A DNA stretch of 64,000 nt, from contig NZ_BDBZ01000036.1 of assembly GCF_001613245.1 (NCBI RefSeq), forward strand, positions 62,001-126,000. Direction: 5' to 3'. A model generated the notes under the pieces. The model had not been told where the DNA came from, did not search any database, and saw nothing but the letters and a program-made list of their open reading frames with translations. Source of the DNA: Nocardia speluncae NBRC 108251. GTDB lineage: Bacteria; Actinomycetota; Actinomycetes; Mycobacteriales; Mycobacteriaceae. Positions 52,882 to 62,048 of this stretch are shown in pieces. Numbering within the stretch: the first letter of the stretch is position 1; each line of letters begins with the position of its first letter. The position numbers and the translations under genes were made by a program.

Positions 52882-53943
52882 ATGGCAACGGGGCCGATGA
52901 CCGGTGGGCCCTTGGCCGGGATCCGGGTGCTCGAAGTGGGCACCATGCTGGCCGGCCCCTACGCCACCATGATGCTGGCCGATCTCGGCGCCGAGGTCAC
53001 CAAACTCGAACCCTCCGGCGGTGATATCTCCCGCAAGGTCGGCGACTCCTACTTCGCCAGCCTCAACCGCGGCAAACGCAGTATCTGCCTGGACCTGGCC
53101 TCGGCTGCGGGTCAACAGCAATTGGGGGAGTTGGCTGCCGAATCCCATGCGCTACTGGTGAACCTGAAGCCGTCGGCGATCCGCAAACTCGGACTCACCT
53201 ATGACGCCCTCCGCCACCACAACGACCGCATCGTCTGCGTAGCCCTGACCGGTTTCGGGCTCGGCAACGGCGACGACCCCGCCTTCGACTACGTGGTCCA
53301 GGCCGCCACCGGCGTAGCCGCGCTCACCGGCGACCCGGCCGGCCCGCCCACCCTGCCCGGCTATTCCTCGGCCGACAACTCCACCGGCCTCACCGCCGCG
53401 CTCGGCCTGCTCGCCCAGATCGTCTCCGGGCAGGGCGGCCAGATCGACGTTTCCCTGCGCGATGTGATGCTTTCCCAGCTGAACTACCATGCCGCCGCAT
53501 ACCTCGACAACGGCGTCGAACCGCAACGCAGGCCGTACGGCGCGCATTCGTATTACGTTCCCGCCCAACTGTTCCCGACTGAAGAAGGTCATCTGGCGCT
53601 GTTCATCACCCACGACGGCTTCTGGCGATCGTTCGCGAAGGAAGCCGGGCTCACCGGTTTCGAAACGATGGCCGAACGAGCTGCCCATCGCGACGAAATC
53701 CTCGCTCTGGTCTCCACAGCCCTCGCCACCGACACCGCCGACTCCTGGGAATCGCGCCTTCGCCCCCTCGGCATCCCCGCCGCCGCCGTCCGCACCCTCC
53801 CGCAAGCTCTCGACGCCACTCCCGACGTGGTAGTCCGGGCCGGTGACCACCGTCTGGTGGCCTCGCCCATCCGAGTATCCGGCTGGACTCCCGACTATCG
53901 CCCGCCACCCCGCCTCGGCGAGCACGGCGGCTCCGCGGCATAG
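52882..53943 (+). CDS. CaiB/BaiF family CoA-transferase
   Basis: A 353-residue class III CoA-transferase. N-terminal GIRVLEVGTMLAGPYATMML and LADLGAEVTKLEP, the SLNRGKRSI loop, and the FDYVVQA motif whose Asp forms the acyl-aspartyl intermediate. The ATG has GGAGGAGC 5-12 bp upstream. It would move CoA between organic acids or catalyse racemisation (the family includes alpha-methylacyl-CoA racemases). Co-location with the mutase suggests handling of methyl-branched acyl-CoA products of the degradation pathway. Confidence 0.88.
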   Translation: MATGPMTGGPLAGIRVLEVGTMLAGPYATMMLADLGAEVTKLEPSGGDISRKVGDSYFASLNRGKRSICLDLASAAGQQQLGELAAESHALLVNLKPSAIRKLGLTYDALRHHNDRIVCVALTGFGLGNGDDPAFDYVVQAATGVAALTGDPAGPPTLPGYSSADNSTGLTAALGLLAQIVSGQGGQIDVSLRDVMLSQLNYHAAAYLDNGVEPQRRPYGAHSYYVPAQLFPTEEGHLALFITHDGFWRSFAKEAGLTGFETMAERAAHRDEILALVSTALATDTADSWESRLRPLGIPAAAVRTLPQALDATPDVVVRAGDHRLVASPIRVSGWTPDYRPPPRLGEHGGSAA

Positions 53944-53982
53944 CGCCGCCCACGTCGGCGGTGTCGCTGTCGGGCCGGACGG

Positions 53983-54381
53983 TCAGATCTTCTTGGCGGC
54001 GATCCGAGGGTGAGCAGCGGTAAGTGTGCCGATATCGTCGGTATCGGAGGTCAGGATTGTGACGCGGCCGGGCTGATTCAGCGCAGTCGCGCAGAGCATG
54101 GCGTCGATCGCGTACTTGTGGCCGTGTAAGCCGGTCTCGCGCAACAGCAGAGTGGCGGATTGGGCAATGGCCGGGGTTACCGGCTCGACCCGCAGGCGTG
54201 ACAGGGTCCATTTCAAGGCGGAGTGGTTGATTCTGGGGTGAACGACTTCGACCAGTACGGCAGCCGACGTGACGACAGGGATATCGGTATCACGGGCGGC
54301 GGTCAGCCATTCGTGGATCTCGCGACCGCGTTGCACGGCTTTGGCGAGGCCCTCGCTGTCGAGTACGAGCGCTCCGCTCAC
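53983..54381 (-). CDS. VapC-like PIN-domain toxin
   Basis: A 132-residue PIN-domain RNase from a GTG overlapping the antitoxin stop (GTGA). Conserved acids are visible: LVLDSEGL at the N terminus, VLVEVVH, KYAIDAML and LTSDTDD. These are the metal-binding residues of VapC toxins. Gene order antitoxin-toxin with overlap is standard. Confidence 0.85.
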   Translation of the reverse strand: MSGALVLDSEGLAKAVQRGREIHEWLTAARDTDIPVVTSAAVLVEVVHPRINHSALKWTLSRLRVEPVTPAIAQSATLLLRETGLHGHKYAIDAMLCATALNQPGRVTILTSDTDDIGTLTAAHPRIAAKKI

Positions 54382-54653
54382 GCGGCACTCCCCGCCTGTG
54401 GCTCGTCGGCGCCGGTCAATTCGGCGCGCTTGGCGGCCACAGCTGCGGCATCGGCCGGGCCATTGTGTTCGTCGAAGGCGTCGATCAGTTCGTCGAGATT
54501 GTCGCGCTCTATCTGGCGCTGCGCTGCCTGCTCCAGATAAGCGGATACGCCGCGTTTGCCGACCCGCTCCCGGATCGCCTGCAATGTTCCGGCGGTCAGG
54601 CTGACAGAGATACCGCTGCTGGGCCCGTCGCCGGGGGGGAAACCAGTATCCAT
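54378..54653 (-). CDS. VapB-like ribbon-helix-helix antitoxin
   Basis: A 91-residue protein. GISVSLTAGTLQAIRERVGK at about 14-33 gives the RHH strand-helix, followed by RGVSAYLEQAAQRQIERDNL and an acidic/Ala-rich toxin-neutralising tail. A perfect operator palindrome lies just upstream (54663-54681). Confidence 0.83.
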   Translation of the reverse strand: MDTGFPPGDGPSSGISVSLTAGTLQAIRERVGKRGVSAYLEQAAQRQIERDNLDELIDAFDEHNGPADAAAVAAKRAELTGADEPQAGSAA

Positions 54654-54662
54654 GACGCCAAT

Positions 54663-54681
54663 TTAGCATTTCAAATGCTAA
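54663..54681. promoter_or_regulatory. VapBC operator
   Basis: TTAGCATTTCAAATGCTAA is a perfect inverted repeat with 8-bp arms and a 3-bp centre, located 10 bp before the antitoxin start. This fits autorepression by the toxin-antitoxin complex. Confidence 0.75.
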
Positions 54682-54727
54682 TCAGGTGGAATTGAGGCCG
54701 AGCCGGTGCCGGAACGCGGCTGTGCGG

Positions 54728-55411
54728 TCATTCGGGGCCGAGGAAGGGGGTTCGCCCTGCGCGCAGGGCGAAGCCGTCGCACAGGGCGGTCAGGCCGAGG
54801 CGTAGCAGGTTCAGCTGGGCGAATTTGTCGCCGGTGCCGTGGAGGTCCGACAGTGCGGGCGGGGTCGGGTGGATCGGGTATCCGGCCAGCAGGGAACGTA
54901 GCCCGTTCTCTTCGGTTTCGTCGGCTCCCTTACGGGTCACCAGCGAGGAGCTGATGTGGGGGAGGGTGGCGCCGGAGATGTAGTTCCAGACTGCGAACGA
55001 CATTTCGGTGGCCTCGTGGGTGGTGACCCCGAGTTCGCGGAAACCTTCGACGAGCCAGGCCAGACAGGCGAGGCTGCTGGGTCCGAAGCTGTAGCGGGGG
55101 GTGGCGAAGGCCAGGAGCACCCACGGATGTCGCTGGTACAGTTCCCAGTCGATATCGCCGGCGATCCTGACCCGGTCTCGCCAGGTCCAGTTCTTGCCCT
55201 CGACCGCCGGGTAGGGGTAGCGGCCTGCCACCTCGTCGGCCATGGCGGCGATCAGGACGTCCTTGTTCGCGATGTGCCGGTACAGCGACATCGCTCCTGC
55301 CCCCATCCGGTCGGCGATCCGCCGCATGGACAGTGCGTCGAGTCCATCGGTATCGGCAAGTGAGATGGCGGTATCGACGATGGCGGCTCGGGTGAGCTTC
55401 GGTTCGGTCAT
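54728..55411 (-). CDS. TetR-family repressor (TetR_C type) of the efflux gene
   Basis: A 227-residue TetR protein. Helix-turn-helix at residues 7-52 (LTRAAIVDTAISLADTDGLD, ALSMRRIADRMGAGAMSLYR). The C-terminal part (WELYQRHPWVLLAF, FREL) is of the tetracycline-repressor C-terminal type that binds amphipathic drugs. It is divergent from the MFS exporter with duplicated GTAC-N3-GTAC operators in between. Confidence 0.88.
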   Translation of the reverse strand: MTEPKLTRAAIVDTAISLADTDGLDALSMRRIADRMGAGAMSLYRHIANKDVLIAAMADEVAGRYPYPAVEGKNWTWRDRVRIAGDIDWELYQRHPWVLLAFATPRYSFGPSSLACLAWLVEGFRELGVTTHEATEMSFAVWNYISGATLPHISSSLVTRKGADETEENGLRSLLAGYPIHPTPPALSDLHGTGDKFAQLNLLRLGLTALCDGFALRAGRTPFLGPE

Positions 55412-55445
55412 CGGATACCTGGCTTCGGTAGCGGGTCTGGCATGC

Positions 55446-55481
55446 GTACACTGTACCCCGGATTATGCGTACGCCGTACGC
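55446..55481. promoter_or_regulatory. Duplicated operator between TetR and MFS genes
   Basis: GTACACTGTAC (55446-55456) and GCGTACGCCGTACGC (55467-55481) both contain inverted GTAC half-sites with a 3-bp spacer. Their centres are about 23 bp apart, two helical turns, in the 89-bp divergent promoter. Confidence 0.65.
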
Positions 55482-55500
55482 CCGGGAAAGGGGATCGTTG

Positions 55501-57006
55501 ATGACGAACGTGGAGGCAGTGCACGCCGCGCCGGCGGCGGGCGGCTCGCGGCGGGCCTGGCTCGGTTTGGCCGTCCTGGTACTGCCGGTACTGCTGGTGT
55601 CGATGGATATGTCCGTGCTTTTCCTGACCCTGCCGACACTGACCGTCGACCTGGACCCATCGGCCGCCGAACAGCTGTGGATCCTCGATATCTACGGGTT
55701 CCTCATCGCCGGTCTGCTCATCACCATGGGCAACCTGGGCGACCGGATCGGCCGGCGGCGCATCCTGCTCGCGGGTGCCGTCGTATTCGGGATCGCCTCG
55801 GTGCTGGCGGCGTTCGCGCCGAGTGCCGGGGTACTGATCGCGGCGCGGGCCCTCATGGGTATCGGCGGGGCGACCCTGTTGCCGTCCAGCCTGTCGCTGA
55901 TCACCACTCTTTTCCCGGATGCCCGGCAGCGTGCCACCGCGATCGGTGTCTGGACGGCGTTCTTCGCGGGCGGTTCGGCCGTCGGCCCGATCATCGGCGG
56001 GGTGCTGTTGCATCACTTCTGGTGGGGGTCGGTATTCCTGATCAACGTTCCGGTGCTGCTTGTGCTGCTGGTATTCGGGTGGACGCTGTTGCCCGAACAT
56101 CGATCCATTGCCCTGGGGCCGCTGGACCTGCCGAGCGTGGCACTGTCCATCGGCGGCATTCTGCCGGTCGTATACGCGGTCAAACATGCCGCCGAGTACG
56201 GCATCGACGCGGTGACGGTGGTATCGGCGCTTGTCGGCGGCGCGCTGCTGACCTTCTTCGTGCGCCGGCAGCGGCGGATCGGTGAGCCGTTGCTGGATCT
56301 GCGGTTGTTCGGGAACGGTCCGTTCTCGGTTGCGATCGGGTCCAGCCTGGCCGGGATGATGTCGCTGGCGGGGTTGAGCTATCTGTCCAGCATCTACCTG
56401 CAGTCGGTCACCGGCCGTGACCCGCTCGCGGCCGCCCTGCTCGGCATCCCGATGGCGGTCACGGTCTTCGTGTTCTCGATGACGGGGTCGCGGGTGGCGC
56501 AGTGGCTCGGTGTCCGGGGCGCGTTCGCGTCCGCGCTCGTGGCGGCTGCGATCGGCAACCTGATGCTGCTCGGTATCGGCGTGGACGGTGGAGTCGGCTG
56601 GTACGTGGCGGGGTCGGCGCTCGCCGGTGCCGGCTACGGGATCGTGTTCACGCTGGTGTCGGAAGTGGCCGTTTCGTCGGTGCCGCCGGAGCGGGCCGGC
56701 TCCGCGGTGGGTATCTCGGAAACCAGTTTCGAACTCGGCAACGCCCTCGGGCTGGCATTGCTGGGATCGCTGGCGGCGGTGATCTTCCGGTCCGGCGGTG
56801 ATTTCGCCCCGACCATCGGCGAGACCGTCCACTTAGCGCAGGACGACCCGGCGTTGGTGCATGCGGCGCGCGAATCGTTCGTCGGCGGAATGCACGTGGC
56901 GACCACGGTGGGCGCGGCTGTACTGCTGGTAATGGCGGTGGTCGTGCTGGTCGGCCTTCCGCGCCGGTCCCGCTCCGCCGGGCACGTATCTGCCGAGCAC
57001 GTATAA
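55501..57006 (+). CDS. MFS multidrug exporter (DHA2, QacA/SmvA-like)
   Basis: A 501-residue proton antiporter with about 14 hydrophobic segments. The helix-1 motif SMDMSVLFLTLPTL carries the acidic residue of QacA-type pumps, GDRIGRRR is motif A between helices 2 and 3, and GPIIGGVLL is motif C (antiporter motif). Substrates of the family are cationic drugs and biocides. The ATG follows GGAAAGGGGATC. It is controlled by the divergent TetR protein. Confidence 0.9.
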   Translation: MTNVEAVHAAPAAGGSRRAWLGLAVLVLPVLLVSMDMSVLFLTLPTLTVDLDPSAAEQLWILDIYGFLIAGLLITMGNLGDRIGRRRILLAGAVVFGIASVLAAFAPSAGVLIAARALMGIGGATLLPSSLSLITTLFPDARQRATAIGVWTAFFAGGSAVGPIIGGVLLHHFWWGSVFLINVPVLLVLLVFGWTLLPEHRSIALGPLDLPSVALSIGGILPVVYAVKHAAEYGIDAVTVVSALVGGALLTFFVRRQRRIGEPLLDLRLFGNGPFSVAIGSSLAGMMSLAGLSYLSSIYLQSVTGRDPLAAALLGIPMAVTVFVFSMTGSRVAQWLGVRGAFASALVAAAIGNLMLLGIGVDGGVGWYVAGSALAGAGYGIVFTLVSEVAVSSVPPERAGSAVGISETSFELGNALGLALLGSLAAVIFRSGGDFAPTIGETVHLAQDDPALVHAARESFVGGMHVATTVGAAVLLVMAVVVLVGLPRRSRSAGHVSAEHV

Positions 57007-57046
57007 CCGGCAGTTCCAGCAGATATTCGAGGTTCGTCCGGTGCCG

Positions 57047-57787
57047 TTATTCGGTTCGGAGGCGATCCATCTGCCGGTAGGAATCACCCAGGTGATCGAG
57101 GTGTCTGCGCATGAGATCGATGGCGGCCATCGAATCGCCCGCGGTCACGACTTCCAGGAGTGCGCGATGATCGTGATCGACACACCGCCAGAAGCCGCCG
57201 GGTGCGTCGTCGCGCCCGAACCTGGTGGACAGCACCCGGAACACCGGCGCGGTGATCAGCTCCAGCATCGGGTTGCCGGTCGCGCGGAGCAGGACGAGAT
57301 GGAACTGCTGATTCTGGGCGAAGGTCGCCGGACCCTGCACGCCGTCGGGATCGAAAATCGCCGCACGCAGTTCGGTGAGGTGCTCCTCGGTGCGCCGGAA
57401 CGCGGCGATGCCCGCCGCCGGCACCTCCATGAGGTTGCGGACCTCCATCAGCTGGTCCACGGTGACGGCTTCGGCGGCGGCCATCAGTGCGACCCCGGTT
57501 TCGAGGCTCGCGCTGATATGGCCGACGCTCGGGGCGGCCACGAAACTACCGCCGGTGACCCCGCGGGTGGTGGTGATCAGGTTCTGGCTCGCGAGTGAGC
57601 GCAGCGCTTCGCGGATCGTGCTGCGTCCAACGCCGAACTCTGCGGTGAGTTCGGCGTCGCTGGGCAGGCGGGCGCCTTGCGGGAGTTCTCCCGAGAGGAT
57701 GCGGCTGCGGAGCTGCTCGGCCAGGACCGCGTATGCGGGTGTGGATCTGGTGGCCGCCACGCCTGTCGTCGATTCGCTCACCGGCAT
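57047..57787 (-). CDS. GntR/FadR-type (FCD) regulator
   Basis: A 246-residue regulator. Winged helix at about 20-85 (LAEQLRSRILSGELPQGARL, PSDAELTAEFGVGRSTIREA). The FCD effector domain has EVRNLMEVPAAGIAA, then HLVLLRATGNP and DHRALLEVV, with the metal-binding Asp/His residues of the family. It is divergent from the hydantoinase-type genes and probably senses their substrate or product. Confidence 0.88.
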   Translation of the reverse strand: MPVSESTTGVAATRSTPAYAVLAEQLRSRILSGELPQGARLPSDAELTAEFGVGRSTIREALRSLASQNLITTTRGVTGGSFVAAPSVGHISASLETGVALMAAAEAVTVDQLMEVRNLMEVPAAGIAAFRRTEEHLTELRAAIFDPDGVQGPATFAQNQQFHLVLLRATGNPMLELITAPVFRVLSTRFGRDDAPGGFWRCVDHDHRALLEVVTAGDSMAAIDLMRRHLDHLGDSYRQMDRLRTE

Positions 57788-57935
57788 CGGCCCTTCTGCT
57801 TCGATCGGTTGGAGACGCGCCCGAGCTTAGCGTCCGCGCCCGGCCCTGCAGTGCTGCCACTGTCGACCCGGCTGTTGGAAAACATCCGCTAATTAAGCCA
57901 TCGATTGCGGGTGGTTCGTGGCCGTTCTCGAGTGT

Positions 57936-57968
57936 TACCTCAAATTTACTCCGAAAACATCTGAGGTA
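57936..57968. promoter_or_regulatory. Spaced inverted repeat in the GntR-hyuA intergenic region
   Basis: TACCTCA (57936-57942) and TGAGGTA (57962-57968) are perfect inverted repeats 19 bp apart in a locally AT-rich stretch. The 312-bp gap 57788-58099 otherwise shows no gene. The region must hold both divergent promoters. Confidence 0.4.
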
Positions 57969-58099
57969 TTGCATTCTCTGGCTCGCTGACGCACGATGGC
58001 TCCCAACACCTCGCGCGGTGGTCCCCGCCTTCGCGGACGGCATCCCCAGTCGGCCGTCCCGATCCGCTCCCTCGTGGGCGCCGGAAGAATGGAATCTTG

Positions 58100-60181
58100 A
58101 TGAAAAGAATCGGAGTCGACGTCGGCGGCACGTTCACCGACCTCGTGCTGTGGGACGACGACGGCACGGCGGTGGTCCACAAGACTCCGTCGACCAACCA
58201 CGATCCGTCGATCGGCACCATGGACGGCATCGCGGTGCTCGCCGAACGCGCCGGGATCGACCCCGCCGAAATAGCAATGTTCTTCCACGGCACCACGGTC
58301 GCGACCAATATCGTGCTCGAACACAACGGCTGTGACGTCGGCATGATCACCACCGAGGGTTTCCGCGATCTGCTGCATATCGCCAGGAAGAAGCGACCGC
58401 TCAACTACTCCAACTACCAGGACCTGCCGTGGCAGAAGTGGCAGCTGGTACCGCGCCGCAACCGCCGGGTCGTGGCCGAACGTATCGACGCGGCGGGTAA
58501 CGTGCTCGTCCCGCTGGATGAGGACGCGGTGCGCGCGCAGGTCCGGCTGCTGCGCGAACGCGGTGTCGACGCCATCGCCGTCGCGTTCTTGCACTCCTAC
58601 CGGAACCCGGCGCACGAGATCCAGGTCAAGGAGATCATCGGCCAGGAATACCCGGAGGTATTCGTTTCGCTGTCCAGCGAAGTCGCTCCGCAGTACCGCG
58701 AGTACGAGCGGTTCTCCACGGCGGCGCTGAACGCCTTCATCGGCCCCAAGACCTCCGGTTATATCGAGAACCTCGCCGCGAAGGCTGCCGCGGCACAGGT
58801 CGGCGACGATGTCCATCTGATGACCTCCGCCGGCGGCCTGATCACCTCGCGTAGTGCGAGCGAGACGCCGGTGTCCCTGCTGACCAGTGGTGTCGTGGCC
58901 GGGCTGCTCGGCGGCTGCGCCATCGGCAAGGCCTCGGGCTTCCCGAGTGTGATCACCCTTGACGTGGGGGGCACCTCTGCCGATATCGGCGTGGCACCCG
59001 ACGGCGCGCTGCGGATGAAACATCTGCTCGATACCCGCATCGGTGACTACCACGCGATGGTGCCGATGGCCGAGGTGGACACCATCGGCGCCGGCGGCGG
59101 CTCGATTGCGGTGGTCGACGAGGGCGGGATGTTCCGGGTCGGGCCGCGCAGCGCCGGGGCCGTACCGGGCCCGGCCTGCTACGCCCGCGGCGGCGTCGAA
59201 CCGACCTCCACCGACGCGATGGTGACGATGGGCTGGCTGCGTGAAGACAGCTTCCTGTCCGGAACGATGGAGGTCCGGCCGGAACTGGCCCGTACCGCCA
59301 TCCAGACCAATATCGCCGATAAGCTCGGCACCTCACTCGACGCGGCCGCGATGGGTATCTTCAAGATCCTCGCTCATTCGATGACAGAGGCGATCAGCCT
59401 GCACTCGGTGCGTAAGGGCTACGATCCGCGCGAGTTCTCGCTGATCGCCGAAGGCGGCGCCGGCCCGTTGTTCGCCTGGCAGATCGCCGATCAGCTCGGT
59501 ATCCCGCGGGTGATCGTGCCCGGCCATCCCGGCATCACCTCCGCGGTCGGGCTGCTCACCACCGATATCCGGTACGAGGTGCCCACCACGGTGTGGACCT
59601 CCTCCGCCGATCCCGATATGCCCCTGCTCACCGAGCAGATGGCGCGGTTGTCGCGCGAGGCGGTGGGCCGGCTCGAAGCCGACGGCGTCGCCGCCCAGAA
59701 CATCACGCTCGAACGCAGCGTGGACTGCCGCTACGTCGGCCAGGGCTACGAACTGCGGGTGCCCGCGCCGGACGGTGCTATCGACGATGTCTGGGTGAAA
59801 ACCGTCGCCGACGAGTTCCACCGCGTCCACGGCCGGACCTACTCCCAGCGCTTCGACGACAAACCGGTGCAGCTGGTCAATATCCGCGTCACCGGTGTCG
59901 GCGCCGTACCGCATGTGCGGATCGCCGAGATCGAGAAAGGTACCGCCGACGCCTCCGCCGCGATCAAGACCACCACACAGGCACTGTTCTGGCGAGACGA
60001 TACGGCCGAACCCGAATGGGCCGACACCCCCGTATACGACCGGGCCCTGCTGCTCGCGGGTAACACGTTCGTCGGTCCCGCGATCGTCGAACAGTTCGAC
60101 TCCACCACCATCATCGGCATGGGCCAGCACGCCACAGTCGATGCTGTCGGCCACATCATCATCGAGAGGAAATCCGCATGA
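58100..60181 (+). CDS. hyuA: Hydantoinase/oxoprolinase subunit A (HyuA family)
   Basis: A 693-residue ATP-using subunit of the N-methylhydantoinase / 5-oxoprolinase / acetone carboxylase family. Actin-like ATP motifs are IGVDVGGTFTDLVLWDDDG at the N terminus and VITLDVGGTSADIG near residue 290; also GGGSIAVV, and GPACYARGG. ATG 58100 is preferred to the TTG three bases earlier. The stop overlaps hyuB (ATGA). It would activate a cyclic imide, lactam or ketone for hydrolysis or carboxylation; the exact substrate is not readable. Confidence 0.9.
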   Translation: MKRIGVDVGGTFTDLVLWDDDGTAVVHKTPSTNHDPSIGTMDGIAVLAERAGIDPAEIAMFFHGTTVATNIVLEHNGCDVGMITTEGFRDLLHIARKKRPLNYSNYQDLPWQKWQLVPRRNRRVVAERIDAAGNVLVPLDEDAVRAQVRLLRERGVDAIAVAFLHSYRNPAHEIQVKEIIGQEYPEVFVSLSSEVAPQYREYERFSTAALNAFIGPKTSGYIENLAAKAAAAQVGDDVHLMTSAGGLITSRSASETPVSLLTSGVVAGLLGGCAIGKASGFPSVITLDVGGTSADIGVAPDGALRMKHLLDTRIGDYHAMVPMAEVDTIGAGGGSIAVVDEGGMFRVGPRSAGAVPGPACYARGGVEPTSTDAMVTMGWLREDSFLSGTMEVRPELARTAIQTNIADKLGTSLDAAAMGIFKILAHSMTEAISLHSVRKGYDPREFSLIAEGGAGPLFAWQIADQLGIPRVIVPGHPGITSAVGLLTTDIRYEVPTTVWTSSADPDMPLLTEQMARLSREAVGRLEADGVAAQNITLERSVDCRYVGQGYELRVPAPDGAIDDVWVKTVADEFHRVHGRTYSQRFDDKPVQLVNIRVTGVGAVPHVRIAEIEKGTADASAAIKTTTQALFWRDDTAEPEWADTPVYDRALLLAGNTFVGPAIVEQFDSTTIIGMGQHATVDAVGHIIIERKSA

Positions 60182-61995
60182 GCAAGGTGCTGATGCCCAC
60201 GACCGGAGTATCCCTCGCGGGCGAATCCGCCCGGACCTGGAACGATGTCGAGGTCGACCCGATCACCCTGCGGGTCATCGGCGGCGCCCTGCAGTCGATG
60301 GCCAAGGAGATGGCGCAGGTCCTCTACCGCATGGCGTATTCGAGCCTGATCCGCGAATCCGAGGATCTGGGCGCGGGAATCTTCGATGTCAACGGCCGCG
60401 AATTGTGTGAATCGGATTCGACGCCGATGCACTGCGGCTCGATTCCGGCCTATATCCGCGGTGTCAACCGCCGGTTGGCGGGCACCTACCGGCCCGGCGA
60501 TGTCGTCCTGCACAACCACCCGTACCACGGCGCCGCGCATTCACCCGACTACGGCGTGATCATCCCGATCTTCTGGGAGGGCGAGCACATCGGTTTCGCC
60601 GGCTGCACCGGGCACGTCTCCGATGTCGGCGGCAACTTCCCCGGTTTGTGCATGGATGTCGTGGATGTCTGGGCCGAAGGCAAGCTCATGGACTCGATGA
60701 AGATCTACGACGCCGGTGTCCGCAACGATTACCTGATCCAGCACATCCTCGACAACGTCCGCACGCCGGAACAGAACCGCGGCGACCTCGAGGCGTTGAT
60801 CGCGTGCTCGCGGATCGGGGAGAAACGGTTCCTCGAACTGCTCGGCAAGTACGGCCTGGACACCGTGATGAGCGCCGCGGAACGGTGGATGGACTATTCG
60901 GAGAACATGCTGCGCAGCCGGATCCGGGAGATCCCGGACGGTAGCTACGAGGCGCCCATCGGCTACCTCGACGACGACGGCAAGAATCGTGGCGTTCCAC
61001 TGAAAGTTGCCGTCCGGGTGCAGGTGGAGGGTGAGGACATCCTCATCGACCTCACCGGGTCCAACGATCAGGTGCCCACGGCCTTCAATGTCCCGTTCGA
61101 AGGGTCGGTGCTGCCGGTGGCGGTATCGGCGATCCGCACCATCCTGCTCGACGAGGATGTGGTGGAGGATTTCGTTCCGCAGAACGACGGCTGTTTCCGT
61201 CCGGTGAAGGCCTATGCCCCCGAGGGCACTATCTTCAACCCCGACTTCCCGGCCTCGTGTTTTGCGCGGTTCTCCCAAGTGAACCGGGTGTTCGATTCGA
61301 TCAACCTGGCGTTGGCGCCGGTGCTTCCCGATCACGCGGTGGCGGGCTCGTCGGCGGCGCTGTGCGCGATCGCCTACTCCGGCCTGGCCGCCGACGGCGA
61401 ATCCTATTGGGTCTACATCGAGATCAACGAGGGGTCTTACGGCGGCCGCAACGGCAAGGACGGTATGGATGCCGTCGACGCGTTGATGGCCAACACCCGC
61501 AACAACCCCATCGAAGAACTCGAACTCAACCACGCCATGCGGGCACTTCGCTACGAGCTGCGCGATGAACCGCCGGCACCCGGCCAGTGGCGCGGCGGTA
61601 TCGGCAGCGTGCGGAAATGGCTGATGGAAACCGACACCTTCCTCGGTTCCGAGGCCGACAACCGGTCCGATCCGCCCGCGGGCGCACTCGGCGGCCGCGA
61701 CGGTGTCGCCGGTTCGTTCACCCGCAACGCCGGTACCGATCGGGAGGAACTGCTGTTCTCGAAGGTTACGCAGGAAACCATCCGGACCGGTGAGACGCTC
61801 GAGATCAAACTGCCCTCCGGCGGCGGGTTCGGCGATCCGTTCGCCCGCGACCCGTTCCAGGTTCTCAGCGATGTCTGGGACGAGTACCTCACCGCCGACG
61901 ATGCCCGCCGCGATTACGGGGTCGTCGTGAACACCGCCGATTGGACCGTGGACGAGACGGCGACCGCCGCGCTGCGCGCCGGGAGCAGGTCCTGA
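60178..61995 (+). CDS. hyuB: Hydantoinase/oxoprolinase subunit B (HyuB family)
   Basis: A 605-residue metal-binding catalytic partner of HyuA. Motifs are DPITLRVIGGALQSMAKEM, RESEDLGAGIFD and HNHPYHGAAHSPDYGVIIP, with clustered His/Asp metal ligands. Near the C terminus GGGFGDPFARDP is the standard end of HyuB/AcxB-like proteins. It overlaps hyuA by 4 bp. Acetone-carboxylase-type complexes need a third small subunit, which is not present, so a hydantoinase/oxoprolinase role is more likely. Confidence 0.9.
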   Translation: MSKVLMPTTGVSLAGESARTWNDVEVDPITLRVIGGALQSMAKEMAQVLYRMAYSSLIRESEDLGAGIFDVNGRELCESDSTPMHCGSIPAYIRGVNRRLAGTYRPGDVVLHNHPYHGAAHSPDYGVIIPIFWEGEHIGFAGCTGHVSDVGGNFPGLCMDVVDVWAEGKLMDSMKIYDAGVRNDYLIQHILDNVRTPEQNRGDLEALIACSRIGEKRFLELLGKYGLDTVMSAAERWMDYSENMLRSRIREIPDGSYEAPIGYLDDDGKNRGVPLKVAVRVQVEGEDILIDLTGSNDQVPTAFNVPFEGSVLPVAVSAIRTILLDEDVVEDFVPQNDGCFRPVKAYAPEGTIFNPDFPASCFARFSQVNRVFDSINLALAPVLPDHAVAGSSAALCAIAYSGLAADGESYWVYIEINEGSYGGRNGKDGMDAVDALMANTRNNPIEELELNHAMRALRYELRDEPPAPGQWRGGIGSVRKWLMETDTFLGSEADNRSDPPAGALGGRDGVAGSFTRNAGTDREELLFSKVTQETIRTGETLEIKLPSGGGFGDPFARDPFQVLSDVWDEYLTADDARRDYGVVVNTADWTVDETATAALRAGSRS

Positions 61996-62048
61996 ATGAG
62001 ACCGGGGGCCGGGCCGCGGACAACCGCGGCCCGGCCCCGCGGGCAGGT

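Noticed and set aside
52746..52900. Two micro-ORFs annotated as peptide genes
   Set aside because: They arise from a tandem repeat of a translation-start region. Codon-position differences give no sign of protein selection, so they are listed as a repeat only.
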